Source: Candidatus Obscuribacterales bacterium (lineage in GTDB: Bacteria > Cyanobacteriota > Vampirovibrionia > Obscuribacterales > Obscuribacteraceae). From it: DNA of 64,000 nucleotides. Of the stretch, positions 9,160 through 18,216 are shown piece after piece (the first letter of the stretch is position 1; the number at the start of each line of letters is the position of its first letter). A model generated the notes under the pieces. That model worked only from the letters and a program-made list of their open reading frames with translations, searched no databases and had not been told where the DNA came from. The position numbers and the translations under genes were made by a program. The DNA is taken from NCBI GenBank assembly GCA_020054205.1, contig JAGVLS010000004.1:124001-188000 (forward strand), written 5' to 3'.

Positions 9160-9474
9160 TTATTCTCCACCATGATGTCCTGAACTAAAATCAGAACCAA
9201 ATTCACCCATTTCGCCAAATCCTGTAAACTCGCCGTATTCGCCAAATCCTTCCATGCCACCGAAAGATGTGCCGACATCGTGCATGAAGTCATGATCATG
9301 TTCTGAGAAAAAGCCAGGATCTGCTTTGGGAACGGCATCTGGATAGTAACCCCATGGGAATCCTTTTTGCAGTATACGCTTTCTAAAGAATTTTGGCAGC
9401 TTAATAAAGCCCAGTCCTAGCATAATGCCTGCTATGACAATAAATTCGGTTAATAGTATATTAAACCACTGCAT
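9160..9474 (-). CDS. Small membrane protein with Gly/Phe/Glu-rich tail
   Basis: A 104-residue protein with one membrane helix at about residues 8 to 25, a basic KLPKFFRKRI segment after it, and a C-terminal half made of short Gly-Glu-Phe repeats ending in HHGGE. The composition of the tail suggests a disordered acidic region that could bind metal through its His and Glu residues; that is inference. It lies 10 bases upstream of the CPBP protease gene on the same strand and is probably co-transcribed with it. No family is recognised. Confidence 0.55.
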   Translation of the reverse strand: MQWFNILLTEFIVIAGIMLGLGFIKLPKFFRKRILQKGFPWGYYPDAVPKADPGFFSEHDHDFMHDVGTSFGGMEGFGEYGEFTGFGEMGEFGSDFSSGHHGGE

Positions 9475-9561
9475 TTAACTTTTTTAAGATAAAAGAACCT
9501 TTCTGTGCACATTCAATATTATGTACATGAAATTAATAAGTCAATGTTTTCAGTGGGATAA

Positions 9562-9768
9562 TTACTCAGATTCGCTAAGAATAGCAACCTTTTGTGAGCC
9601 AATTTGGCTAACTGACATTCTTGGTGATTGACTTCGTTTGAAATTCTCAATATACCTTCTTAATGCTTCACGTATTAAATCAGAACGTGTACGATGCTCG
9701 ACTTGAGCGACAAAATCTATTTGTTCAAGCAAACCTGGTGGTAAAGCCACAAGTACTTTCTTTGGCAT
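9562..9768 (-). CDS. Ribbon-helix-helix (CopG/Arc) DNA-binding protein
   Basis: A 68-residue protein with the RHH pattern: an N-terminal strand KKVLVALPPGLLEQID, helix 1 FVAQVEH, a turn, and helix 2 SDLIREALRRYI. Such proteins dimerise and read the major groove through the paired N-terminal strands. It could be a free regulator or an antitoxin, but no toxin gene is beside it. AAGG eight to nine bases upstream supports the ATG at 9768. Target unknown. Confidence 0.78.
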   Translation of the reverse strand: MPKKVLVALPPGLLEQIDFVAQVEHRTRSDLIREALRRYIENFKRSQSPRMSVSQIGSQKVAILSESE

Positions 9769-10111
9769 AAAGAGAACCTTTGTATGATAAGTGTTGGAGG
9801 AGGGAGATAAGGTTTTGGAAACTTGAAACAGGCGCTCGCAAGTATTAACGTCTGTGCAATTTGTTTTTCAAATTTGTTCCTTACCAATCTACACTTATTG
9901 GCGCTTTTTTTAAAGGCCAAATAACACATAAATTTTTTAGGTAAGTGAAACCAACATATAAGCACTCAACTAAATCTGTTGAATATTTTTTGTCGTCTAA
10001 CTTTCAATACGTATCAATTTCATTCTCAAGAACTTAGAATGCAAAAAACTCGAATGATTTTATTGATCCTAATGAGATCTCGACAAATTTATCTAATTCT
10101 TGATTCATCTT
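9769..10111. other. Intergenic region, no gene recognised
   Basis: About 340 bases upstream of the ribbon-helix-helix gene and downstream of a small membrane ORF. The reading frame at 9717-9965 on the minus strand overlaps the RHH gene, has no family-like features and is treated as chance. No strong hairpin or repeat was seen. The promoter of the RHH gene presumably lies in the right half. Confidence 0.35.
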
Positions 10112-10246
10112 TTAATCTGGTTTGGAAAAATCAGATTTAAACACTTTCAAAAAGAAAAGTATTGCTCCAATAGCAAACAATATTAGAAATACAACCGAAA
10201 AATCACACAGACCAGTAATGAAATCATAAATTTTTGCCATGTCCAT
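10112..10246 (-). CDS. Small single-pass membrane protein (44 aa)
   Basis: An ORF of 44 codons plus stop, encoding MDMAKIYDFITGLCDFS, then a hydrophobic helix (about residues 17 to 35) and a charged KSDFSKPD tail. AGGG lies nine bases before this ATG. Another in-frame ATG at 10252 would add MP but leaves only three bases of spacing. The single clean helix with a positive/polar tail is typical of small membrane proteins. It fills part of an otherwise empty 570-base interval between an RHH regulator and the PfkB kinase gene. Its coding status needs comparison with relatives. Confidence 0.45.
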   Translation of the reverse strand: MDMAKIYDFITGLCDFSVVFLILFAIGAILFFLKVFKSDFSKPD

Positions 10247-10337
10247 AGGCATTTTCCCTGAGGCGTTATTATTTCCATGCTTCTTGTAAGAACATATTAA
10301 TTGTATAGTAAATGAATTGAAAGTAAAGATGTATTGA

Positions 10338-11315
10338 TCAGTTAATTAAATGGGTAAGCTCATTCAAGCTTGGGAAACTTGTATAAGCACTTTTATCCCT
10401 TGTTACTAAAGCGCCAGTAATGTTGCCGGTAAGACAAGCTTTTTGCCAATATTTGATATCTAATTGCATTAAACTATTTGTACTAATTTCAGGTAGTGTA
10501 TTTTTTAACCCATGCATTAGTCCGGCCATAAAAGCATCTCCAGCTCCAACTGGATAATTTGATTCTATACTGTATGGTTTACACATAATTGCATTTTGTG
10601 AGTTCATCACGTATGAACCTTCACTTGATAAAGTAATAATTATTGCTATTGGTTTGTATTTAGCAAACAAAGAACTTGTTAATTGAGCTATTGAATCTGT
10701 TTTTGATCCTTGTGACCAAAATAGTAATTCATGGTAATTAAATTTAAGTATATGTGCTTTATAAAGAATGTTTTCAACTGACTGTTTTGCTAATTCCTCA
10801 GCATGGGTTGGAAAACAAGCATCAAATGAGACAACAATATTTTTTGCAAGACACAGATCAATAGCTTTTTCAATTGCAGCTTTTCTTGGATCTCGCATTA
10901 GCGAAATTCCAGTAGCATGCATAATATCAATATTAGAAAATAAATGATCTTCTATATCGCTCACTGCTAGTCTATCGGCGGCATGTGGTTTTGGCCAATT
11001 GTGATATGCAGGTTCGCCGGATTTGTCGATTGTTATATAACATTGTGCAGTTGGATAATTATTGTCAATAAATAAATAATTTGTGTCTATATTTTCTGCT
11101 TTGAGAATATTGCTTAGATACTGTCCATGAAAATCATTGCCTATTTTGCCTATTAACTTAACTTTATGCCCAAGTCTGCTTACACCAATGGCAAAATTAG
11201 TGGCATTGCCACCTAAAGATCTTTGGAATGTAGAAGCTGTATAAAGACTTTCTCCGGGATTTTCCGAGAGCCAATCAATTACTACTTCACCAATTGCTAG
11301 AATACTCAAGATCAC
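10338..11315 (-). CDS. PfkB-family carbohydrate kinase (ribokinase/fructokinase type)
   Basis: The 325-residue protein has the PfkB N-terminal signature around GGNATNFAIGVSRLG (residues 34 to 48) and the C-terminal catalytic motif NYPVGAGDAFMAGL (about residues 253 to 266), in which the Asp acts as base for phosphoryl transfer from ATP to a sugar hydroxyl. GEPAYHNWPKP in the middle resembles the substrate lid of fructokinases and 2-keto-3-deoxygluconate kinases. It starts with GTG immediately after the stop of the SCP2 gene, so it belongs to the adh-SCP2-pfkB operon. The exact sugar cannot be assigned. Confidence 0.85.
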   Translation of the reverse strand: MILSILAIGEVVIDWLSENPGESLYTASTFQRSLGGNATNFAIGVSRLGHKVKLIGKIGNDFHGQYLSNILKAENIDTNYLFIDNNYPTAQCYITIDKSGEPAYHNWPKPHAADRLAVSDIEDHLFSNIDIMHATGISLMRDPRKAAIEKAIDLCLAKNIVVSFDACFPTHAEELAKQSVENILYKAHILKFNYHELLFWSQGSKTDSIAQLTSSLFAKYKPIAIIITLSSEGSYVMNSQNAIMCKPYSIESNYPVGAGDAFMAGLMHGLKNTLPEISTNSLMQLDIKYWQKACLTGNITGALVTRDKSAYTSFPSLNELTHLIN

Positions 11316-11720
11316 CTAGGTTTTTTTGTTGACTTGTTTGAAAATATTAGGATAAATTTCAAAAGCAGGTTTTAAAACAGGCAATAATGCTAATGCTTTT
11401 GGAACTGGTCCTTTTGCTTGGACTTTTCCCATTATTATTGCCATAGGCATATTTACTTTTCCAAGCCAAAATTCATGAGCTACATCTGCTTTCATAGACA
11501 TTTCTATTATTGGTTTGATAGAAGTTTTACCAACAATTATTTTCATATCATTACCGTCAGAACAGTCTACGGTAAGCAATCCTTCTGGGTCTCGATAACG
11601 AAATTGCACAATTAATTTGGATTCGATTAATTGTTTGGACATTTCATGATTAGTTTTGATAGCTTCCCATAATGAGCATAACGTGTTAATAAGGTCTTTG
11701 GAGCTAGCAAATATGGACAT
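11316..11720 (-). CDS. SCP2 sterol-carrier-domain protein
   Basis: A 134-residue single-domain protein with the SCP2 pattern: a strand pair with IVQFRYRDPEGLLTVDCS, then MSMKADVAHEFWLGKVNMPMAIIMGKVQAKGPVPKAL, which forms the lipid-binding pocket floor and the C-terminal helix. SCP2 domains bind lipids or acyl-CoA-like ligands. The ATG at 11720 overlaps the upstream dehydrogenase stop (TGATG) and has GGAGG seven bases upstream, which fixes this start over the TTG at 11723. Its place between an alcohol dehydrogenase and a kinase suggests a role in handling a hydrophobic alcohol or aldehyde; this is inference. Confidence 0.75.
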   Translation of the reverse strand: MSIFASSKDLINTLCSLWEAIKTNHEMSKQLIESKLIVQFRYRDPEGLLTVDCSDGNDMKIIVGKTSIKPIIEMSMKADVAHEFWLGKVNMPMAIIMGKVQAKGPVPKALALLPVLKPAFEIYPNIFKQVNKKT

Positions 11721-12949
11721 CAATAAGCCTCCCTGATTATTTTTGCTATTTCTTGTACGGATGCTTCTTTGGGATTAAACATTATAGCTGGATCTGTGCT
11801 AGCAATATTTGCTAATTCTAAAATATCTTCATCCTTTAAATTTGTTATGCCGATGCTTTTTAAGTTAATAGATATACCGCATTCTTGGATGAAAATTTTA
11901 ACGATATTAATAAAATGTTGTGCAGCTTCTTTTTCGTCTGCTTCACTTTTGTTTGCCTTTATATATTTTGTTATGGCGCTTTCGTTTCCTAAATATTTTT
12001 CCATTTCTTGAGCAGCAAGAGATCGCCAGGCAAGAGCGTATTTTGCTTTTGCTACATCTAAATTGAATTGCATACCATATGGTAGAAATACAGCATTTGT
12101 TAGTCCGTGGTGTGTACCGTAGCGACTACCAATTGTATGGGATAAGGCATGGACAATGCCAACACCGGCATTAGTAAAAGCAAGTCCAGCCATAGTACTT
12201 GCTACAAGTGTGGCAAGACGTGTATCTATATTGCTCCCATCTTTTATGGTTGTTAATAAGTGTTTAAACATAAGAAGCATAGAATTAAGACTAAGTCCGT
12301 CAGATATGTAATTAGCAGTTAATGCACTTAATGCTTCAATGCTGTGGGTAAGAGCATCCAGCCCGCAAGCGGCTGTTAGTTTTGGTGGTAATGAAATCAG
12401 TAATTGTGGATCTAATATGGCTATATCAGGAAATAAAAATGGACTACCAAATAAAAGCTTACTTTTTTGCTTTTTGTCTTTAATTACAGCAACTGCTGAA
12501 ACTTCTGATCCTGTACCGGCTGTAGTAGGAATAGCAATCAGTGGCATTAATTTGCATGTAATTGTGTTCACTCCTTCATAATCCAACGCATTAGCTGAAA
12601 GAGATATACCTATATTAGCTACTTTAGCTGTATCGATGACAGATCCACCGCCAATGGCAATAATAATGTCACAATGATTTTGTTTAGCTATTTGGACTGC
12701 TTTTTCTACTGATTCCAAATCAGAATCAGGAGGCACTTGATCAAATATATGAATAGGCAAATTAGCTTGTTTGATAGCAGATATTATGCCTTCTACAATT
12801 CCTGCTTTTCTTAGATTAGAGTCGGTAATAATTAACGGAGTTTTTGCATTTAACTCTGAAATTATTTCAGCAATACTTAATGCAGTATCTGGGCCAATCA
12901 ATATTTTGGTTGGGCTATGAAATAAAAATGGCTGCATGTTGACATACAT
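11720..12949 (-). CDS. Iron-containing (type III) alcohol dehydrogenase
   Basis: A 409-residue NAD(P)-dependent dehydrogenase. The dinucleotide site shows as GGGSVID at 100-106 and the family signature IPTTAGTGSEVS at 140-151. Likely metal ligands are D198, H202, H267 and H281 in the LDALTHSIEAL and VHALSHTIGSRYGTHHG segments. Family members oxidise alcohols or reduce aldehydes and ketones and usually carry Fe2+. It is the first gene of a three-gene operon with SCP2 and PfkB proteins, joined by stop/start overlap. The long C-terminal helical domain is complete. Substrate unknown. Confidence 0.9.
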   Translation of the reverse strand: MYVNMQPFLFHSPTKILIGPDTALSIAEIISELNAKTPLIITDSNLRKAGIVEGIISAIKQANLPIHIFDQVPPDSDLESVEKAVQIAKQNHCDIIIAIGGGSVIDTAKVANIGISLSANALDYEGVNTITCKLMPLIAIPTTAGTGSEVSAVAVIKDKKQKSKLLFGSPFLFPDIAILDPQLLISLPPKLTAACGLDALTHSIEALSALTANYISDGLSLNSMLLMFKHLLTTIKDGSNIDTRLATLVASTMAGLAFTNAGVGIVHALSHTIGSRYGTHHGLTNAVFLPYGMQFNLDVAKAKYALAWRSLAAQEMEKYLGNESAITKYIKANKSEADEKEAAQHFINIVKIFIQECGISINLKSIGITNLKDEDILELANIASTDPAIMFNPKEASVQEIAKIIREAY

Positions 12950-13257
12950 TCTGATTGTCTCTTTTAAATCTTACATGTGATTTTTTCACAATCAGTAAAT
13001 ATGATTCAAGTGATCTGTTTTTTTTATATATAGTTTCCAAGCGATATGAATTAAGCGAAATTTAGGTGCTTATTTATCTATATTTGTCTTTATAAGGAAC
13101 TAAATTCTCTTGCTATCCTGTCTATTTCAATATTTGGGCTTAATACTTAAATGCTATTTCTTGAATTACATTTATTGATAGTAATAGAAAATAAAGGCTT
13201 TACCCAATAATCTGGTTTACAATAGGTGCTTTGGAGCTAGTTAGATTGGAGACAAAG
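12950..13257. other. Divergent intergenic region
   Basis: About 300 bases between the divergently read alcohol dehydrogenase operon and the LptD-like gene, very AT-rich. It must hold both promoters. No hexamer pair stands out enough to name, and no hairpin or repeat is apparent. Confidence 0.35.
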
Positions 13258-15474
13258 ATGTTATTGAAAAGGCGGCTAGCTTTTTTATCTTTCAATAATA
13301 AATCAAAAAAATGTATTCATGTTTTTACAACAATATGTTTTGTAATCAATTTTGTTTACTATCCAATTTTTGCTCAAGCTAAAGCCGAAGTATATGAAGA
13401 CAGGCCTTTTGTAAAAATGCTTGCTCCTCTTAGCCCTAAAATTGCTGATAAAAGTAGTAATAAAAAAGATGTAATTGAAAGTCACAGTAAAGCTCATCAC
13501 ACTTTACTAATTCCTTTAACACCAAAAATTGATTATTCTCAAGATAAAAGTAAAAATCGTAAAATTGAAATTGTTTCTCAGCCAATAAAGTCACCTACTA
13601 AAGCTGTAAAAAACCCTATACCAAAAACTTCTACAACACCTAATGTGAGTACTGCTCAGGCTCCTAAGCCTATAATTGATACTTCAGCTGATAAGCTAAG
13701 TCATGAAATTGAAAAATCGAAAACCGGATCTTCTGAGTCAAGAGAACTTAAACAAACACCGGAACATATTTCAGCTGAAAATGGCATGCTTGATGAAGGT
13801 GTGCCTCATGATGCATTGGAAGAGGATACTGTTTTACAAGGTACTGTACAAATTGTTGCTGACGATACTGAGTATGATAGCGACAAAAACACATTTTTAG
13901 GAACAGGTAACGCAGTAGCGATAATTGCTGGACAAGATTCACGTCTTGAAGCAGACACTATTCTTTACGATCAAAATAGCCAAACTTTAGATGCACGTGG
14001 CAGTGTGAAAATATTGCGTCAAGGACAACTCACAACAGGTAGCTCATTCCGTTTTAAAGTAAATTCTGATGAATATTTAATTACGGATCCGGATACTGAA
14101 ATGCAAGGCACTACAATTATTGCTCGCAAAGGATACGGGACTAAAGAAGGTTTATCTTTTAAAAAAGGTACTATGCAGCTTCCTCAACCAATTCATATTT
14201 TTCGCAATGCTCTTTATGGTCCATTGAGTTCTGCAGAAGAGTCAATGGAAAAAACAATTCATCCTGATGCGTATATACCTAGCAAGCCTAGCTTTAAATT
14301 TAAAGCTAGGAAAATGACATATGAAAATTATAAAGATGCTGGAAATTTAACTGTTTTTGGTGGCAGGTTAATGATGGGTAATTTTGGTTTGCCTGTACCA
14401 AAATTCACTGCTACTGTCGGACAAGATAATAGTCGTGTTACGTTTCCTGTAACGCCTGTGATTGGGAATAACTTACAAGTTGGTGGTACTAATATAGGAC
14501 CAAGCTTTAATTATGCCATGGGTAAAGATGGTGTTTTATCCTGGGCGCCACTTTTGCAAATTGGTGGACGCAATGTAAATAATGAAAGCAATTCCAGCAA
14601 AATAGGAGCTGGCGTTAGAATCAATCTGTCTACAAAGCGCTTGAACAGCCATTTAGCTTATGGCAGTGTTTCTAATTTATTAGTGGCTGATTTAAAGTAT
14701 ATGATTCGCGATGGACTTCTTTTTCAATCAGGCATCAATCGTTTTGTCAATGATGGACTTTTTGGTATGCGCAGACCACGATTGCTTGGAGAGCTTGTAC
14801 ATAACTGGGCAACTGGCAATATTCCATTTTTGATGTCTTTAAACTTTAGAACATCAGCTGGCTGGGCTCAAGACCAACCATCACTCTTAAATCTTACGCC
14901 TCAATTCCGTGAACTATTTAATACTACAGGTAAAACCGGTAGGGTTTCAGCCTATAGAGTGCAAGAACAAATTTCTGCAGTTTCAAAACCAGTTTTTTCA
15001 ATTGGTGATAATAAACGAGGCGTGCAAATGGCTCTATTTGGTGGTGTTGCTGCTAAAGGTTATTCTACTGGCGACAGTATGTTAATGGGACAATTTGGTC
15101 CAATTATAAATGCTCATTTTAATCGTGTTAGATTACAAGGTGGTTATACACAATCAGGTGTGTCAGGTAAGTCACCATTTACATTTGACGAATTTATTCA
15201 AGGAACTCGTTCATGCTTCTTTGGTGGGGATGTAAAAATATCTAAGTGGTTAACTGTTGGGGCTAATATGGGATATAACTTAAATAGTAAATTGTTTTAC
15301 CAACGTGGACTGACAGCTGCTATTGGACCAGATGATTTTAAAATATTGTTATCACGAGATACTATTCGTGGTATTAATAGATTTGGCTTTGATGTTTTAT
15401 ATGGAGCTCCTATTCCATATGACAAACTTGTATTGAAAGGACGTCCTGACGCAGGTCAATTGGGCGGCATTTAA
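13258..15474 (+). CDS. LptD/OstA-like outer-membrane LPS-assembly protein
   Basis: Predicted 738-residue outer-membrane protein with a signal peptide at the N-terminus (hydrophobic stretch ending FAQA), a Lys/Pro/Ser-rich linker of about 150 residues, an OstA/LptA-like domain (around VQIVADDTEYDSDKNTFLGT and the LEADTILYDQNSQTLDARG repeat), and a C-terminal beta-strand-rich barrel region. This is the domain order of LptD-type proteins that insert LPS in the outer leaflet; cyanobacterial members are strongly divergent. GGAG six bases before ATG 13258 favours this start over the TTG at 13231. The ROK kinase starts three bases after the stop. The C-terminal match to canonical LptD barrels is only by composition. 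Confidence 0.75.
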   Translation: MLLKRRLAFLSFNNKSKKCIHVFTTICFVINFVYYPIFAQAKAEVYEDRPFVKMLAPLSPKIADKSSNKKDVIESHSKAHHTLLIPLTPKIDYSQDKSKNRKIEIVSQPIKSPTKAVKNPIPKTSTTPNVSTAQAPKPIIDTSADKLSHEIEKSKTGSSESRELKQTPEHISAENGMLDEGVPHDALEEDTVLQGTVQIVADDTEYDSDKNTFLGTGNAVAIIAGQDSRLEADTILYDQNSQTLDARGSVKILRQGQLTTGSSFRFKVNSDEYLITDPDTEMQGTTIIARKGYGTKEGLSFKKGTMQLPQPIHIFRNALYGPLSSAEESMEKTIHPDAYIPSKPSFKFKARKMTYENYKDAGNLTVFGGRLMMGNFGLPVPKFTATVGQDNSRVTFPVTPVIGNNLQVGGTNIGPSFNYAMGKDGVLSWAPLLQIGGRNVNNESNSSKIGAGVRINLSTKRLNSHLAYGSVSNLLVADLKYMIRDGLLFQSGINRFVNDGLFGMRRPRLLGELVHNWATGNIPFLMSLNFRTSAGWAQDQPSLLNLTPQFRELFNTTGKTGRVSAYRVQEQISAVSKPVFSIGDNKRGVQMALFGGVAAKGYSTGDSMLMGQFGPIINAHFNRVRLQGGYTQSGVSGKSPFTFDEFIQGTRSCFFGGDVKISKWLTVGANMGYNLNSKLFYQRGLTAAIGPDDFKILLSRDTIRGINRFGFDVLYGAPIPYDKLVLKGRPDAGQLGGI

Positions 15475-15477
15475 TAA

Positions 15478-16461
15478 GTGGATAAGAAACAATTTCCAAT
15501 ATTAGGCATTGATTTGGGTGGTACAAAGATTGCTGCCAGCATAATTATTGATACGGATACTATTGGTAAACCGAAAAGAGTTCCTACCCCACATGGCAAA
15601 GAAAATATTATTCAAGCTTTGCTTAAGCTAATTGAAGAATTCAAGCAGGATAATTTAATTGTTGGGGTTGGTATTGCTACAGCTGGTATTGTCAATCCGG
15701 ATACAGGCGAAGTAATTGGTTCAACTGGCAATTTGCCTGGCTGGGAAGGTACGCCAATCAAAAAAATTATTGAAGAAAAAATGGCATTACCCGTGCATGT
15801 GGAAAATGATGCCAATGCTTCAGCTTATGCTGAATATAGAGCTTCCAAATTTAAAGCGGATACTTGCTTGGTCACTGTAACTTTAGGAACAGGTATTGGC
15901 GTTGGCATTGTTATAAATGGTTCACTTTATCGTGGTGCACATTTTGCTGCTGGCGAGTGTGGGCATTTAAAAGTTTCTTTGAACAATCATCGTCGTTGTA
16001 CTTGTGGATTATGGGATTGTTGGGAGGCTTATGGCTCCGGACGTGGTTTTGTGGCTACTGGCTATGATGCATTATCTAAAATATCTGCGCATCAATCAAA
16101 ATTGGCTTTAAAAAAAGAAAAATTAACCACAGAAGATATTATTGAAGCAGCTAAAGACAATGATTTAGTTGCTAAACAAATTATTGAAACATGGCATGAG
16201 CATGTGGCTGCTGGTATGGTGTCTTTGTGTCATACTTTGGATCCAGATTGTTTTGTTATTACAGGTGGTATGGGTAAATTTGTTGATTATGTTTTACTCA
16301 AAGATTTGATAATGGATATGACATTGCCTCGTATTTCAGAAAAACTTGAAATTTATCCTTCGTCTTTAGGTGAACGTGGTGGCATGATAGGTGTTGCTGA
16401 GCTTGTGCTTGATACTTTCAACTCATCGGCAAAATATACTCAATCGCTACAAAAAAAATAA
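15478..16461 (+). CDS. ROK-family sugar kinase, probably glucokinase
   Basis: A 327-residue protein with the phosphate-1 motif ILGIDLGGTKIAA (residues 8 to 20), catalytic Asp in VENDANA (D111), ATP-site LGTGIGVGIV, and the ROK zinc motif with H163, C174, C176 and C181. The GE160 and H163 pair contacts the sugar in ROK glucokinases. It is read from GTG three bases after the LptD-like stop, so it is probably co-transcribed, and it converges on nagA. The product phosphorylates glucose or an amino sugar such as N-acetylglucosamine or N-acetylmannosamine; the neighbour nagA keeps amino sugars possible. Confidence 0.88.
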   Translation: MDKKQFPILGIDLGGTKIAASIIIDTDTIGKPKRVPTPHGKENIIQALLKLIEEFKQDNLIVGVGIATAGIVNPDTGEVIGSTGNLPGWEGTPIKKIIEEKMALPVHVENDANASAYAEYRASKFKADTCLVTVTLGTGIGVGIVINGSLYRGAHFAAGECGHLKVSLNNHRRCTCGLWDCWEAYGSGRGFVATGYDALSKISAHQSKLALKKEKLTTEDIIEAAKDNDLVAKQIIETWHEHVAAGMVSLCHTLDPDCFVITGGMGKFVDYVLLKDLIMDMTLPRISEKLEIYPSSLGERGGMIGVAELVLDTFNSSAKYTQSLQKK

Positions 16462-16474
16462 TGAAACATGCCAA

Positions 16475-17626
16475 TTAAAAGGCAATTTGGCCGCCAACTA
16501 TAACATGTTTAATATCAAATGAATTTTTATCCCAGATAACGATATCTGCTAGATTACCTTCTTTTAGTTGTCCAATTATATTTTCTAGTCCCATAGCTTT
16601 TGCTGGATTATAAGTGGACATATAAATTGCGTCGGCAAATGTAGCAATTTGCCATGAAACAATATTTTTTACAGCTTCATTGAGCAAAATAGAAGAGCCA
16701 ACTAAATTGCCTTTACTAGTTCCAGTTTTAGCTACATCTGTTACTAAAATAGTTTTTTTACAACCCTTTATTCTCAAAACCAATTCTGTTACTCCTACTG
16801 CTAAGTGTTTGCCATCACATATAATTGCACAATAAACTCGATCATCAAGTAAAGCTGCAGTTACTGCTCCAGGGTTGCGGTGATGAATGGAAGGCATAGC
16901 ATTGAATAAATGTGTAACTAAATGAACGCCGTGATTAAAAGCTGATTGAGCCTCTTCAAATGTTGCATTGGAATGTCCTAGTGAAACGGCAATACCTTGA
17001 TTATGTAAATCTTCAATACATTTAAAACTAGGATCAAGCTCTGGAGCCAATGTTATAAGCTTTACTGCTTTATTTACTATTTGTTTTAAAACATCTTTTG
17101 ATAAAGGCTGCAAAAACTGACTTGGATGGACTCCTGGCTTTTCTTTGGCTAAACAAGGACCTTCAAGATGTATTCCTACCGGTCTTGCTACAATTTCATT
17201 CGTTTTAATATTTTGTCCGCCTGCGCTAGGAAATTCTATTTCGTTAGCTAAGAAATTAGAGTTTTTCTTTAATTGTTCAATACTGTCAGTAATTAATGTA
17301 GGTAAATAGTTAGTTACACCAGCATTTAACAGTAATTTTCCTAATTTATTTAATTGAGCTTTACTAGGACTGTCCCATAAATCGCAATCTTGTGTGCCAT
17401 TTACCTGCAAATCAAAGAGTCCTGGCGTTACATAACAATTACTGGCATTAATGACTGTGTCTGCTGTCTTGCCAGATTTGCCATCAAGATCGCCAATAGC
17501 GCTTATATATTGCCCTTCTACAAGAATATTGGCAAACCTTTCTTTAGATGGAGTAATTAAATGCCCAAAGTCAATTCTTAAGCTGGTTTTTGCTTGGCTT
17601 ATCTTTTCATTTTTTATGCTTTTCAT
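16475..17626 (-). CDS. nagA: N-acetylglucosamine-6-phosphate deacetylase
   Basis: This amidohydrolase removes acetate from GlcNAc-6-phosphate during amino-sugar recycling. The 383 residues show PGLFDLQVNG (68-77), GIHLEGP with metal ligand E155, GHSNAT with H218, THLFNAM with H239, and the catalytic Asp in LVTDVAK (D297). NagA-type enzymes carry Gln-x-Asn where other amidohydrolases have His-x-His, and that is present here. The gene is convergent with the ROK kinase, 13 bases apart. Together they suggest use or recycling of wall amino sugars. nagB is not in the window. Confidence 0.92.
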   Translation of the reverse strand: MKSIKNEKISQAKTSLRIDFGHLITPSKERFANILVEGQYISAIGDLDGKSGKTADTVINASNCYVTPGLFDLQVNGTQDCDLWDSPSKAQLNKLGKLLLNAGVTNYLPTLITDSIEQLKKNSNFLANEIEFPSAGGQNIKTNEIVARPVGIHLEGPCLAKEKPGVHPSQFLQPLSKDVLKQIVNKAVKLITLAPELDPSFKCIEDLHNQGIAVSLGHSNATFEEAQSAFNHGVHLVTHLFNAMPSIHHRNPGAVTAALLDDRVYCAIICDGKHLAVGVTELVLRIKGCKKTILVTDVAKTGTSKGNLVGSSILLNEAVKNIVSWQIATFADAIYMSTYNPAKAMGLENIIGQLKEGNLADIVIWDKNSFDIKHVIVGGQIAF

Positions 17627-17734
17627 GTTTTGAGCTTTTTATAGTTTTACCTATATTGATTTTATAGAGGATTTTGATTGAAGCCTATTTATGTAGGGAA
17701 TATTAATTCATGACCTCATTCACTGAAAAGCTAT

Positions 17735-18214
17735 ATGGTAGAAGCAAATAAGCTAATTAATCCAGCTACTGGGCGTCAATGGGATTTAGATTCACTCATT
17801 GAAAGACTATTTGCATTGCAAGATTTGCTTAACAATGCTCAAGAAAAAAATGTAACATATCTTGCTCAGCTTAAAGACTTTCAGCGTATAGCAAATGATG
17901 CAGCTGACTTAAAAGTAGATCATGACAACCTGAATGAATTATTAGCTGATAAAAGTCGTGAAAATAAATATTTACACCAGGAGTTGTCACGCATTAGCGG
18001 TGTTTTGAGCAATAAATTATTAGAGATAGAAGAAATAAAAAGTCTTGTTAGCGAACTTAGGCAGCAATTGAAAAATTACCAGGTAGAAAGAGATAGATTA
18101 GCGGTTCTATTAACAGAAGCAGAAAAGGCAGCGGCATTAAGTCGGCAAGCTCTAGAAAATCAAGCTAAAAACACTACCAACAATAATTGGACGCGTATTT
18201 TCAAAGGCAAGTAA
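17735..18214 (+). CDS. Hypothetical coiled-coil protein
   Basis: A 159-residue soluble protein. Residues 1 to about 30 are mixed (INPATGRQWDLDSLIERLFALQ), and residues 30 to 140 form long helices with heptad-like leucines and charges, predicting a coiled coil. There is no signal peptide or catalytic motif. It diverges from nagA and converges within two bases on the GLFG-repeat protein gene. Coiled coils of this size often serve as adaptors, but nothing specific can be said. Function unknown. Confidence 0.6.
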   Translation: MVEANKLINPATGRQWDLDSLIERLFALQDLLNNAQEKNVTYLAQLKDFQRIANDAADLKVDHDNLNELLADKSRENKYLHQELSRISGVLSNKLLEIEEIKSLVSELRQQLKNYQVERDRLAVLLTEAEKAAALSRQALENQAKNTTNNNWTRIFKGK

Positions 18215-18216
18215 TT

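Noticed and set aside
9717-9965. Minus-strand ORF of 82 residues overlapping the ribbon-helix-helix gene
   Set aside because: It overlaps the RHH gene and has a disordered Cys/Leu/Pro composition without a start site or family features.
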